Below are positions 25,525 to 36,200 of a stretch of 64,000 bases of DNA, piece by piece (the stretch's first letter is position 1; each line of letters begins with the position of its first letter). Location of the stretch: assembly GCA_037042185.1 (NCBI GenBank), contig JAXQJY010000027.1:1178001-1242000 (forward strand). The letters are read 5' to 3'. The position numbers were made by a program, and so were the translations under genes. The notes under the pieces are model-generated. The model worked only from the letters and a program-made list of their open reading frames with translations. It had not been told where the DNA came from and did no database searches. The stretch is from Sordariomycetes sp. S80-01Y (Eukaryota; Ascomycota; Sordariomycetes).

Positions 25525-26147
25525 GATTGCGCAGCGCGCCTGATAGGGAGAGATGTGGTTGTGATGTTGGAGCTGTAGTCGCGGGTGACGTGAGGGCGCG
25601 TTAAGTTCAAGCTGAGACGCGACGACGTGGGGTACGACACAAATATGGGTCGGTGATTTTGGCAGTCATTGCCCACTCATCAACGCGGTCATCAGTGAAC
25701 ATCTGAATGTTTCGCTGTACGTTTCGTCCTTCTCTTTTTCTCATTTGACAATGTACTTTTTCTCACTATCGTTCACACTAGAAAGATAATGATGCTCGAC
25801 TACAGCATGATCGCCAACAACAAACGACCCCAGTCTACAATAAGAGAACAAGGGAAGCAATATAGGACTGGGCTCTTTAAATCGAGACCAACTATTCACT
25901 TGGGAGAATGATTATGCTCGTCGAAACGTTTCTGTGGGCTGGTCGTAGCAACGTGACAGGTTTTGGTTCAAGGGGTTCAGCGCAACTCCCAGGCTTTGAT
26001 TTGCAGAGTCTACAAGATATAAAAAAATTCCGAGTATCATTCTTCGTAACTGTCTCGTCTTCTCAGAGTGATCTTCCTCTTCAAGATCGAGAACCACATA
26101 GCCCTAATGACTCCAACCTTAGGGTCATGCGTGCGACTGCACTTCGC
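25525..26147. other. Intergenic region, no gene seen
   Basis: These 623 bases contain the 5' flank of the CENP-T-like gene and the 3' flank of the secreted-protein gene. A plus-strand frame at 25908-26384 overlaps the secreted-protein gene in antisense and looks like a shadow. Confidence 0.4.
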
Positions 26148-26995
26148 TTAGGTGTTGATAGAGTAGTCGTCAGGGGCATCACGGCAAGGGACACCGCTAC
26201 GATGCGCGGTCAGCAAGATTCTGGTTGTTTTCTAGCAGGACTAGACTTACCACTTGTAGGAGTTCCAGCCGCTCCACTTGTCAGACAAGCTGCCGTCGTC
26301 GACTTTCAAGTTGCAGATAACATTACCCTGCTTCTCAAGATCTATATACGTCTTGTCAGTTGCCCAAGATATGCAAATTCTTGATGTCGAACTGACCTTC
26401 TTGAGGGGAGAACCAAACTGGGGGAGACAAGTCCATGAAGCCAATTTCGGGGCTCCAGAAACCATCACCCTTCTGACCACCGTCCTCGGTCCACTGAACC
26501 TTGACGGTGCCAACGTTGGGACGTCCTGGAGCATCGGGGAATGTGAAGGTGTTCTCGCCGCCGAGGCTGCAGTCCTGCCAGTCGGTGATCTCAGTGTAAG
26601 CGGCCTCACCAGCAGGAGATGCTGACATGGAACACTTGGTGCGGCCATCGGCGTTGGTGTTGGCCTTAACCTCGACTGTGATGACATTTGATCAGTAAAG
26701 CTATCAAAGAGGCGTTGCAAGTTAGAGGGTTAGACATACTCGCACAGTTGCCGCTCTCAGTCTCCCAAGCATGAGGAGGGTCCTCCATAAAGTTCAGGAA
26801 ATCGTTGACAAAACGGAAGAAGACTTGTCCGGCCAGAGCAATGGCCCAGATGAAACGCTTCTCGTGGTGCTCCTCGACGGCGCCAGAGTCAGCGCTTCGA
26901 ATCTCGACCGCGCGTGCCTCGTTGCCGGCCTTCGAAGGCATGGCAATGGCGCCGGAGGCAGCCAGAAGGGGAACCGCAAATCTTGTGATTCTCAT
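26148..26995 (-). CDS. Small secreted protein with six cysteines and a Kex2-like site
   Basis: Four exons (26995-26740, 26675-26397, 26341-26251, 26196-26148) close in frame to 224 residues; the family is not recognised. A signal peptide (hydrophobic core FAVPLLAASGAIA) is followed by a short pro-like region ending in KR at 46-47, a Kex2-type site, and then by a hydrophobic stretch, FIWAIALAGQVFF. The remainder holds six cysteines in total (one in exon 1, two in exon 2, one in exon 3, and CGVPC in exon 4). The last exon is short, and its inclusion is supported by a canonical GTAAGT donor placed just before the stop that read-through would give. A TATAAG box lies about 130 bp upstream. It could be an effector, an antifungal-like protein or a structural secreted protein. 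Confidence 0.75.
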
Positions 26996-28081
26996 ATTGT
27001 CTGTTTTGGTGACTGTTGCTTAGAGGCTGGTGCTCGATTACTTGATGCTGCTGATATGGCTAGCTTGGAGGCTTAGTTGGCGGTGTGGTTTGAGTGATGA
27101 TCGATGTTTGGTGCTTGAAGCAAGCCTTATATACGTTTTCCAAGCCTCGCCCTCCAAGCGCTCAACGGTGAAGGTAGCATTTGCGGCGAAGGTCTCTCGG
27201 GTTGTCGCCGCCGAGAGGATGACAGAAGGCTCCATCCATGGTGTCTTCTGATACAACAAGACCCAGTCACAACAATGCGTCCAACTCCGCATGGTCTATC
27301 TTTGACGATTATGATGTAGTGTAGGATGCAGCCCTACACTTTCAACCCACCAACACGCTGGGGCAGGAGGGTCGGAGCACGGCACTTGGGCTTCGGGACC
27401 GATACCTTGCAGACGCTGGGACCTTTGTCCCTGCATCAGGGACCTCCAAACAACTCCTGAAGATGGGGTGAAACGAGGTTACTTGGCACAAGTCATTGTG
27501 CGTAGTCTTGGTGGTGGAAGGCTGGTGGCTTCCGAAGGATTCGGCAATCGGCTTCGATCCTTCAAGACTGGATCTTTTCGGCCCTAAATGGATTCTCGGC
27601 ATACGCCGCATCGACTACCCACATCCCAGATAGATGGTCGGCGACCACAAGGGACCGAACCCTTGAAGGACCCATCATTGGACGCCCACCGGGTAGTTCA
27701 GCCTCTCTCATGCACGCACGCGCACTCGTCTGCGCTGTGCTTTACATCATCGCTCGCTTCGGGTTGTTTCACTTAAGGCTGAAGGTAGCCGGATATGCGA
27801 AACATCGTCTTGATCCGACAAGGCTGTCTCACTCACAGGCGATTCCTTTTGGCCTCGCTCGGGGCCGAACTTCAGAATTTAAACCCAATTCTTCATGGTA
27901 GCGGAAAGTGAGAGTCAGAGGCGGTGCTTATCTGTTACGCCTCAGGGAGTTTTCCAACGTGCACTGGCTTGAATCCATTCCACGTCTGACTCGACAACGC
28001 CCCCCGCCTCAGCCAACGTCAGGGTGTGTTCCATCTATCAAACCCGGCTTTCTCTACTTCCATCAGAACAAAGACCTTCAT
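26996..28081. other. Intergenic region of 1.1 kb, no gene seen
   Basis: The part next to 26996 is the promoter of the secreted protein, with a TATA box at 27126-27133. The remainder shows no frame with a recognisable protein pattern. Confidence 0.4.
27126..27133 (-). promoter_or_regulatory. TATA box of the secreted six-cysteine gene
   Basis: TATATAAG reads on the minus strand about 130 bp before the ATG at 26995, a usual distance for a fungal core promoter with a short 5' leader. Confidence 0.55.
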
Positions 28082-29353
28082 TCATTGCTTTAGAGCTTTT
28101 AGGATTCTATCCAACCCCAAATTCAGGTAATCCTTCTTTTGTGAAAACACGATTCTAAACCAGCCCGGCACTTCAGATCCGAACTGCACACCCGAGGCAA
28201 GGAATACTTTATCCTTCAGTAGCAGATCCATAACGAGTTTGTCCAAATCTCCCGAGACCCCTGGATGCAGGTCGGTGTACGCCTTCCCAAGATTGACCCA
28301 CAAGAAAAACGCAGCGTTTACACCGGGCTTGTACTGGATGTTGTGATTCTTCGCCCAAGAAGTCACATGCACATAATTTTCCGCCAGCAGCCTTTGGTTT
28401 TCTTTGATGTATGCATCAGCCCACTCGTCATCATCCAGAAAGTTGGCGGCAGCGTGATCCGCCAGCGATGAGGAGGAGCTGTAGATTTGGACTGGGGTCA
28501 AGGCTGCGTGGAGGCGTGGGTTATTCTGGGATATTATAGCACCGAGCCTCAATCCATTGGCTCCAAAGTCCTTCGAGATGCCCCAGATGACGTGCACCAG
28601 TGCCGGATCGATGAGATTGGTTGTGTCGATGGATGAGACGGACTCGAATGGCGCAATCCGGATGTCTGTATCCACTGTGTTTGAAAATGTCGAGAGGGCG
28701 TATATCTCGTCGCTAACGAGGTGCACTTTGTATCTTTCACACAATTTCATGAGTCCAACCAGCACCTCCCGCGGATAGCATCTGCCAAGTGGATTGTGAG
28801 GATGCGCGAGGATGAGTCCTGCGACTCTTTTGCCACTCGCCTGCATCTCCAAGATCTTGTCCTCGTAGCATTGTACGCTTTCTGCACCCAGCGGATCCAT
28901 CTCTCCAAATGAGACTGGAGCGAGTTCTGTTCCCATGCGAACCGTCAGATCCGGCACAAAGGTGCCGTAGTAAGGTCTTCCAAGCAGAAACACGTCACCA
29001 GTGTTCCCAAAAGCCCAAGATACATGTTCAATCGCCGAGCTGCACCCGTTCGTGACTGTGATGTGAGCGGGCTCAAACGGGCTGAGTGGCTGAAGATGCT
29101 TGTTGAGGAACCGAGCCAACGTATTTCGCAGCCTCTTCTTTCCATCGCCATAAGTGAAGTCCTCTGTAGGCAGCGCAAGATTTCTGTGGATGTGCTCCGC
29201 CAACTTCTCATGCAGGAGACTGTTCTCGGCAAGGCCTAGACTGACATATCCGGCCGGGTTTGAGTCGGGATGCCACATGTCCTGGAGTATGTCCCATAGT
29301 AGGAAGGCAGGATCGGGTTTCGAGAGCTCGTGGGCCCTTTGCGACAGCGCCAT
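28082..29353 (-). CDS. PLP-dependent aminotransferase, ACC-synthase-like (class I/II)
   Basis: A single-exon gene of 423 residues with a fold type I PLP enzyme pattern. The Schiff-base lysine is K261 in SKDFGANGLRLG. PLP-binding residues are visible in AHPHNPLGR (Asn) and SDEIY (Asp and Tyr). The N terminus, GYVSLGLAENSLLHEKL, and the GDGKKRLRNTLARF segment follow the 1-aminocyclopropane-1-carboxylate synthase-like branch, which in fungi also includes C-S lyases and aminotransferases of secondary metabolism. The substrate is therefore open. It is four kilobases from the PKS, with DJ-1 and EFM2-like genes between, so a shared pathway is possible but weakly supported. Confidence 0.88.
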   Translation of the reverse strand: MALSQRAHELSKPDPAFLLWDILQDMWHPDSNPAGYVSLGLAENSLLHEKLAEHIHRNLALPTEDFTYGDGKKRLRNTLARFLNKHLQPLSPFEPAHITVTNGCSSAIEHVSWAFGNTGDVFLLGRPYYGTFVPDLTVRMGTELAPVSFGEMDPLGAESVQCYEDKILEMQASGKRVAGLILAHPHNPLGRCYPREVLVGLMKLCERYKVHLVSDEIYALSTFSNTVDTDIRIAPFESVSSIDTTNLIDPALVHVIWGISKDFGANGLRLGAIISQNNPRLHAALTPVQIYSSSSSLADHAAANFLDDDEWADAYIKENQRLLAENYVHVTSWAKNHNIQYKPGVNAAFFLWVNLGKAYTDLHPGVSGDLDKLVMDLLLKDKVFLASGVQFGSEVPGWFRIVFSQKKDYLNLGLDRILKALKQ

Positions 29354-30120
29354 TGTTAGTGATGGATCTTCTGCTTGCTTTTGAATGTGTTGTGATGTTG
29401 TTGTTGGAAGTCAAAAGCATATTCCGCAAACCGGAGATGGTGTCATTGCACGCCCTATTGCCCCGCAGCCGCGACGGCCCACTTCCGACAACAACGGTAG
29501 CATGCTGGTTATGACTAGTAGATATTGCCTGGGCCTGGTAATGATGGACAGAGATGCATTTGCTTTCGTAGCGCCGACATTTAATCTCAAGCAAATTAGA
29601 GACGTCCTCTAGGCTCTAAGTTATGAGCACACCAGTACGCCTGAATGAGTCTCCGTGTCTCGACATCGCAAGAGACAGCAGAGCCTGCGAGAATACTCAC
29701 AGACACACCAAACATTAATGCAAGTATTATCACGAAGTTGATCTAGGATTTTCTCATTACTTGCGCAGCCGAATGCAAAGGGCATCAACATGCACTACCA
29801 GGCGCTTTACACCAGCTCGAGCCAGACTAACACAGTGGGGGAACGAACGGTAAGCGTAGAACGCACATCAGTTAACGGGTACTCGTGAGCAAGTTTACTG
29901 TTGTTCGATTCCGAACCCGAGAGTGTTCGGCTCTTGGGGGCAAGTGCTCTGGCCACCAACGGGGGGTAGTTGCACCGACCATACCGAGAGGATTCGGATA
30001 CATGAAGAGGATCTTTGTATATAAGCGACTCCATGATTCCAAATACTTGCATCACAAATACTCAAACCATTAAAGCTTCAAGACCCCTATCCAACCAGCG
30101 AACTATTGCAGCCCGCGACT
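29354..30120. promoter_or_regulatory. Divergent intergenic region with a TATA box
   Basis: These 767 bases separate the aminotransferase from the DJ-1-like gene, which are divergent. A TATATAAG at 30018-30025 is about 100 bp before the DJ-1-like ATG. No gene is visible. Confidence 0.45.
30018..30025 (+). promoter_or_regulatory. TATA box of the DJ-1-like gene
   Basis: TATATAAG lies about 96 bp upstream of the ATG at 30121 on the same strand. Confidence 0.6.
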
Positions 30121-30915
30121 ATGACATCCCCGCTGAATCTGTCGAAGCCTAATCGGCCTATCCGCTGCGGCATCATCCTCATGGGAGGGTAAGAATTTTC
30201 AACCTTGACTTCACAGGAGAACTAACAGTCAAGCGAAACTGAACTTTTGGATGTCGCTCCCATTGATATGCTGCATGGCTTGAGCAAGCACTTTGTTAGC
30301 ACATGGCCTGATGAGGGGCTACCTCTTGGAATGAAGGAGCAAGCTTTGGACCTGGAGTTCTTCTGGGTGTCTGAAAAGGGACCAAATGAATACAGCAAGA
30401 TTACCAGTGGGATGTCTGTCAGGCCAACAGTACGTACCCCAGCCTCAGTCCCGAGACTCAGCTTATCCGCTTCGCAGCATAGCTTTGACGACTGCCCGCC
30501 TCTTGATATCACCATCATCGGTGCCCACAACATTACGCAGTATCAGCCCAATGAAAACGAGCTCAACTTCGTTCGCAAGGCCTACCGAGAGTGCTCTGCT
30601 TTCATCACTGTCTGCGGCGGCATTGAGGTTCCTCGCCTTGCTGGCCTGCTCAAGGGTAAGAAGGTCACTGGTCCTCGCTTCATTCTTGATAGCTACCGTC
30701 GAGATTCCCCCGAGACCGAATGGCTTGAGCAGCGCTGGGTGCGAGACGGAAAGCTCTGGACTTCCGGAGCCTTGTTGAATGGCTTGGATCTGATGTACAA
30801 CTTTTGTGAGGAGTACTGGGGCGGCGGCGAGGATACCCTGTGCTCCCTCTTGGCTAAGTTTGGGGCTTGGCCAAACCGGGACGTTGACTACAAGGACGTT
30901 CCATGGAGTGTTTGA
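30121..30915 (+). CDS. DJ-1/PfpI (class I glutamine amidotransferase-like) family protein
   Basis: Three exons (30121-30188, 30234-30429, 30478-30915) give 233 residues. Exon 1 and exon 2 join to CGIILMGGETELLDVAPIDMLHG, the typical N-terminal strand and helix of the family. The nucleophile-elbow Cys is C134 in ITVCGGIEVP. The second intron is 48 bp, a multiple of three and without stops, so read-through would add 16 residues; it is called an intron because it starts GTACGT, ends CGCAG and interrupts the family pattern. Members include chaperones, proteases, isocyanide hydratases and glyoxalases, so the activity is open. The gene ends in a long plain 3' flank. Confidence 0.85.
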
Positions 30916-31714
30916 GAAGATGTGTTCCTTGCTTGAGGATATGGTCCTAGTTCTCAATTGTCCCGACAAACACACCATGGACGTCTAGAAAAATCAAACA
31001 CACCCTATGCATGAAATTGAACAAGTACGTTAAGCTTACATCTCCCGATCATCCACATTCTATTCCCAGACAAGGAAGAAAGCTTTTTTATAGAGACAGC
31101 GACCAGGAAAGCTCCAGTAGCCTTTTAACAAGCAGGTCGGATTGTCCCTCTAACCTTCGTTGTCGACGATGCTTGACGAATTGTTGTTCTGAAGACGGCA
31201 ACCGCAGACGCTGTAAACCCCTGCTAGAGGCGCTGTAGACAAGGCGAATGGGAGACGTGCAAACGCTGCCCAACTGCCAAATCGGGCAGCGAGATCCATA
31301 ATTCCACCATTCCGAGCCCTGGAGAAGGGCCACAGTTGTTACACACTCAAGGCACGCCCTAGATCACTGCGCTTTGTTGGCCAAGCCACAGAAACATGGC
31401 AAGGCAGCGAATATAGCTTTGCTGAGGGGGTGTCGTGTTGATGCTACAGAGAGACCTTCCATTGGACTTCCCGGTCAAACGTTCGAGAGCCTCGGCCGTT
31501 CGGGGATCGCGACTAGCGGCCACGTGGTGGGGCGGGAGGCTATCGCGGCTTTGACACAATCTTATCAGAATTTTATCCCCCTTCACAAAATCCCAGAAAT
31601 TGCCCCGGACAGCCCCCAGATCCCCAGATCGTCATAATCCCCAGCGAGAATCCTCTTCTCGACACCCTTGGTCTTTGCGATTGCGCTCATCTCACGTGGC
31701 TAAGAGAGACTCAG
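30916..31714. other. Intergenic region, no gene seen
   Basis: These 799 bases hold the 3' flank of the DJ-1-like gene and the 5' flank of the methyltransferase gene. Frames on both strands are short and show no pattern. Confidence 0.4.
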
Positions 31715-32893
31715 ATGCAGCCGGAGGGGTGCCCGCTGACTCCCTCGAGCAGCTTGCCGCCCCTGCGCTCCCTCCCCACTCTGACCCAGAGCCAACTCTT
31801 CGCAGCTCTGCAACAGCTCACACGCCTCTACTGCCCTCTCGCCTTTAACCTTGACTCGACGAGCAAGACTAAGGATAATGCGGTGACGGCTGATTCTGGT
31901 TACGCCTCCGAGGAAGAGGAAACCGAGTTCGATGACGCCCTCACCGCCCTTCGCGCGGATGGCTTTGAGCGCTCCTTCGCTGAACGATGGCTGACCGGAT
32001 TCCTCGCTAGAGCAGAGGAGCTGGACTCTTTCAATGAAGAGACAGACCGCGAGCGGGCGATAGATCAGGCATCATTTGTTCTGGAATCTTTCTACGCCAA
32101 CGCTTTCGAGGAGGAGCAGAAACAGGACGAACTTGCGCAATACAGCCGTGATTTCTCATTCGACGTGTTCGCCTCCGAAGCTCAAGAGAAGACTCAAGTC
32201 ACGGTGAGCCTGAACGATGGACTGGCGGGACAAAATTCTGAAGAGCCAGATGATGTCGGTCTACAGAGCTGGGGAGCGTCCATTGTCTTCTCAAAGCTTC
32301 TTTGTGCGACACCCGAACTTTTTGGGATATCAAAGGCTACCCTCAGCCCCGAGTCTCGGGTTATTGAGCTTGGAGCTGGCACAGGCCTTGTAAGTCTCGT
32401 CTTGGGCCACCTCCTCCCCAAGCTGGGCCTCGATGACACTACCGTCATCGCCACTGATTACCACCCGGCCGTCCTCGCCAATTTGGAGGCCAACATCGAT
32501 ACCAACTTCGCAACTTCTGATGCGAACCTCACCAAAGCCGTGCTTCTCGACTGGGCATCCCCATCTCACGAGGCACCGCTGGACAAGCTCGCTGATGTCC
32601 TCATCGCCACCGACGTAGTGTACGCGCCACAGCACGCGATCTGGCTCCGAGACTGTGCATCGACCTTCCTGGCCCCTGGCGGATTATTCTGGCTTATTGC
32701 GACCGTGCGAGATAACGGGAAGTTCGAGGGCGTCAGCGACACGGTGGAAACGGCATTCGGCGCCGAGGATCGCCCCGCTGGGCTGGATGGGCGACGACTG
32801 ACGATTACAAAGACTGAACGACTTCAAAAGACTAAGGGTATCGGGAGGGATGATGAGAGCGGATACAAACTCTTCAAGATCGAATGGGCATAA
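31715..32893 (+). CDS. EFM2: EFM2-like protein-lysine methyltransferase (methyltransferase 16 family)
   Basis: A single-exon gene of 392 residues. The C-terminal half is a seven-beta-strand SAM-dependent methyltransferase: VIELGAGTGLVSL (motif I, around residue 214-226), the acidic end of strand 2 in IATDYHPAVLANL, LLDWASP, and IATDVVYAPQHAIWL in the motif II/III area. QSWGASIVFS before motif I matches the WGSSL segment of this family. Yeast Efm2 and human FAM86A methylate elongation factor 2 (eEF3 too in yeast); assignment to EFM2 rests on the whole motif order and remains a family-level call. The N-terminal half is acidic and helical. The Met at 31715 is the first in frame. Confidence 0.8.
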   Translation: MQPEGCPLTPSSSLPPLRSLPTLTQSQLFAALQQLTRLYCPLAFNLDSTSKTKDNAVTADSGYASEEEETEFDDALTALRADGFERSFAERWLTGFLARAEELDSFNEETDRERAIDQASFVLESFYANAFEEEQKQDELAQYSRDFSFDVFASEAQEKTQVTVSLNDGLAGQNSEEPDDVGLQSWGASIVFSKLLCATPELFGISKATLSPESRVIELGAGTGLVSLVLGHLLPKLGLDDTTVIATDYHPAVLANLEANIDTNFATSDANLTKAVLLDWASPSHEAPLDKLADVLIATDVVYAPQHAIWLRDCASTFLAPGGLFWLIATVRDNGKFEGVSDTVETAFGAEDRPAGLDGRRLTITKTERLQKTKGIGRDDESGYKLFKIEWA

Positions 32894-33276
32894 TTCGCAA
32901 GCGGCATAGACCATTGTGTGCGTATTAGACTAGAAATACACGATAGACACATAGACGTAGTACGAGAATGCGGTATTGATCACCAATTTGCCCCTAGCAT
33001 TCTGATCATGTGTTCATCTTCTTCTGCATCTTGCCTTGCTCCTAAGGTAGAAAACACGTTTTTCAAATCCAAAGTAGCTTAATCAGTCCGAACACGAGCT
33101 GAGGCATTGTCAATAGCTAGACAACAAGACACCAGAGGGCAGGGATAATCATTACCCTTGTCCAAATCACCCACGAGTCAAAGGATTCATACAAATTAAT
33201 TTCATCTCAAAATAGGACCTACGTATTTACGACAAACAGGGTACTCAGATCCAGGCCACCGGACGCGGCTCTCCGT
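32894..33276. other. Intergenic region, no gene seen
   Basis: These 383 bases separate two convergent genes, the methyltransferase and the PKS. AT-rich 3' flanks are expected here and nothing else is visible. Confidence 0.45.
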
Positions 33277-36200
33277 TCAATCTTCCTCCCTCCCGTGCCC
33301 TCCATACCCCCCTCTATCCGCAATGACCGCCGACAGCTCACCAACCGTCTTGTCACTCAAGACCTCGAACACCGAGACGTTCACAGCGCAGTTTGTGAAC
33401 ACCCAATTCCTCACACCCACCGCCACCAGGGAATCTACGCCGTATGCAGTAGGCGACTTGTGCTCGTCCATCTCCTCATAGGCCACGTTCATCGCCTTTG
33501 CGAGCATGTGCATCAAACCCGTGCAGACGATGCCCTTTGCCGAGTCAGAATCGGGGGCAGATGCGAGAAGCTGCTTCATGTCCTCTTGAGCCGTGGTTGA
33601 TGTGGCTGCTAGATCCGGGAGTGGAACATCAATGAGTTGAAGGTGACTCCAGAGCGCAGTGCGAGACCAGTAGGGGTCTGCCGGTTGGTTCTGAAGCATC
33701 AGGCCGCCGGTACCAACGCCCAGCGTGATCTGGGCTAGGAAGGGGTCGTATGAGGCCTTCTTCGGCTTGTAAATCAGCGCCTGCTCAAGAACTTTGATGA
33801 AGTCCTCGAGGCGGATACCGTAGAAGCCATTGTTCTTGAGTATGTCGAGAGTCGCTTCATCATCAGCAAGCATACCCGCTCCGATTACCGGCCCCAGGTC
33901 AATTGCGGTGGCATGTTCCCCACGTAGACGAAGTGAGCGGGCGAGAGCGTCCTCAACACCATTTCCAGCAGCATAGTTGGCTTGCGAGCGGTTGCCAATG
34001 ACTCCTGCGGAACTGGACAAGAATATGAACGCAGGATGCTGGTTCATTCGGATAAGGCAGTCCACCAAATTGAGCGATCCCTTGGCCTTTGGAAGGAAGG
34101 CAACCCGCCAGTCCGCCCAAGTCATGTTCTCAAACACAGCGTCTTTGACGACTGCCGCGCACTGGAAAACGCCCCTGATACTGTGGCCTTTGATGACTCG
34201 GGCGACGCAGCGCTGGACAACATCCATCACTCTCTCTTTGTCAGTCAAGTCCACCTGGAAGACACGGACGTCAGCTCCCCGCTGCTCAAGAGACTTGACG
34301 AAATCCTTTGCTTGGTGAGAAGTAGCACCCGAGCGCGACATGAAGACAAAATTGCGGGCGCCATTCGTGAAGAGATGCTCTGCAATGCTTCGGCCCAAGC
34401 CGCCGAGACCACCGGCGAGGATGTATTGATTCATGGGATCGATACAGTCGGTCAGGGTCCTCACGGACTGGAACATCCAGACTTTCGTACGATAGTCCTT
34501 GGTATTGCAATGAACCCTGACGGTCGTGTCCAGACCGCCACGCTGGAGGTGCTGCAGAGCCTCCGCAACCTCGTTGACCTGGAAGTCCTTGGGAGCCACA
34601 AAGGGTAATTTGAAAAGGGATTGTCGTTCCCCGAAAAGCCTCAAAATGCCCTTGATCCATTTGCCCACAACTTCTGCAGCGCCATCCTGATCTTGCAACA
34701 AGCTCGCCAGGCTGCAGTAGATGAGCGCGCTTTGCGATGGGAGACTTGAAGTATAGGCATCCTGCTTTGCATGATGTGACGAGCGTACCAGCGTACCACT
34801 GGATCGAAGGCACCCGCCATCAGGCCCAAGAAATTCGTCGGCTGGATTGTACACAATGTGGAAACCTCGTCCACTTGTCGCCTCCGTGGCCTTGCTACAA
34901 AGTGAGGCCGGGGTAACAATCAACACTTTTTGGGCAGGAAGAGCAGTCAGGCCGATGAGCTCAATCTTCTCGTCCTGCGGGTCTCTTCCTGAGACTGTAG
35001 TGTAGACATCGTATCCACCGGCTTGGCAGAGAGTGATGGCAGCAAGACCGCGACCAGTTGATCCTGACAAGACGAGGATCCTCCGAGGTAGTTGGTTGTT
35101 GCCAAAACAGCCTGCGCGCAGAAGGGCATAGTAAGCATCAACGTGATGAGATGGTATAAAGCCTTGCTGCTCTGGAACCACGAGCTGAGAGGACATGACG
35201 GCCGAGCCCTGGATGGCGCCGTTCGGCACGAGGCCCGAGACTAGTTCTCCTTGACACAGATCATGGACGTCGCTCCCGACACGCCTGACTCGCCCAAAGA
35301 AGTCTATTCCAAGCGAGCTTGAGCCTGAGAGGGCGGATTTTAAGTCTGATTGATCCAAGATAGTCCACAGAAAGTCAAGCTCAACCTCGTGAGGCTGAAG
35401 AGTCTTGCGACCTGTCTCGACAAAGCCCATGCAACCATCGGTGATGCCAGGCTTAGCAACCTTCAACTTGAGCATTTTGTTCATCAACCGCCTTTCGGAG
35501 GTCGCGAAAGACACATAGGAGCCTTCCTGGCATTCATCTGGGTTGTGACGCTCGATCAAGCGATTCAAGGGATCGATGGTCGTAAGGCGAGGTATGTAAA
35601 CCTTGCCGCCCTCCAGGCTATATTCTGTCTCGATGGGACTTGAGCCGGGCTGTTGAAAAGTGCGCGTGTAAATTTGTTGAATCAGACGTGACAAATGATC
35701 GTCGCTGAGCTTGGTGTCTGCCGCCAAGTCTACAGTAACGAAGACCTTCTGGGGATCCTCAGACATGAGAGTGCGGCCTAGGCCGATGACGGACGACAGA
35801 TGCGGATGAATGGGCTTCATGTTGGCCTCCTTCGTAACCCAAATGATCCCCGCTGCCGCTTTGCGCACAGCACGAAAGGCTTCGAACTTTTCCTCTGTCC
35901 AGTGATAGACGAAACCTTGTTTCGTGGGATCATCGTTGAAGTCGAGAAAGGAGATAACAACCTTACCCTTGAAGGCAGAAGGGTCTTCGTACGACTCCAT
36001 AAGAGTCAGGGTCGAGGCCTCCAGATCTCGAGCTGCCTTGAAAGCACCATTGTTTCCAAAACAGGAGCCAGAAGGGTTGACATGACCGGTCGGCTCCTCA
36101 TCGTACAGCACGACGACGCCCCTAAGTGCATTGTGGTCGTCGCCGTTAACTTCGCGAGTTAGTCGCTCAGTTATACTGCTTGAAAAGGGCCATTCGGACG

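Noticed and set aside
29896-29915. GTTCGATTC, which matches the tRNA B-box consensus
   Set aside because: The flanking bases do not pair into a T-stem, and no matching A box or acceptor stem is visible.
30430-30477. In-frame 48 bp stretch in the DJ-1-like gene read as coding
   Set aside because: It has a GTACGT donor and CAG acceptor and interrupts the family pattern, so it was called an intron, though read-through cannot be excluded.
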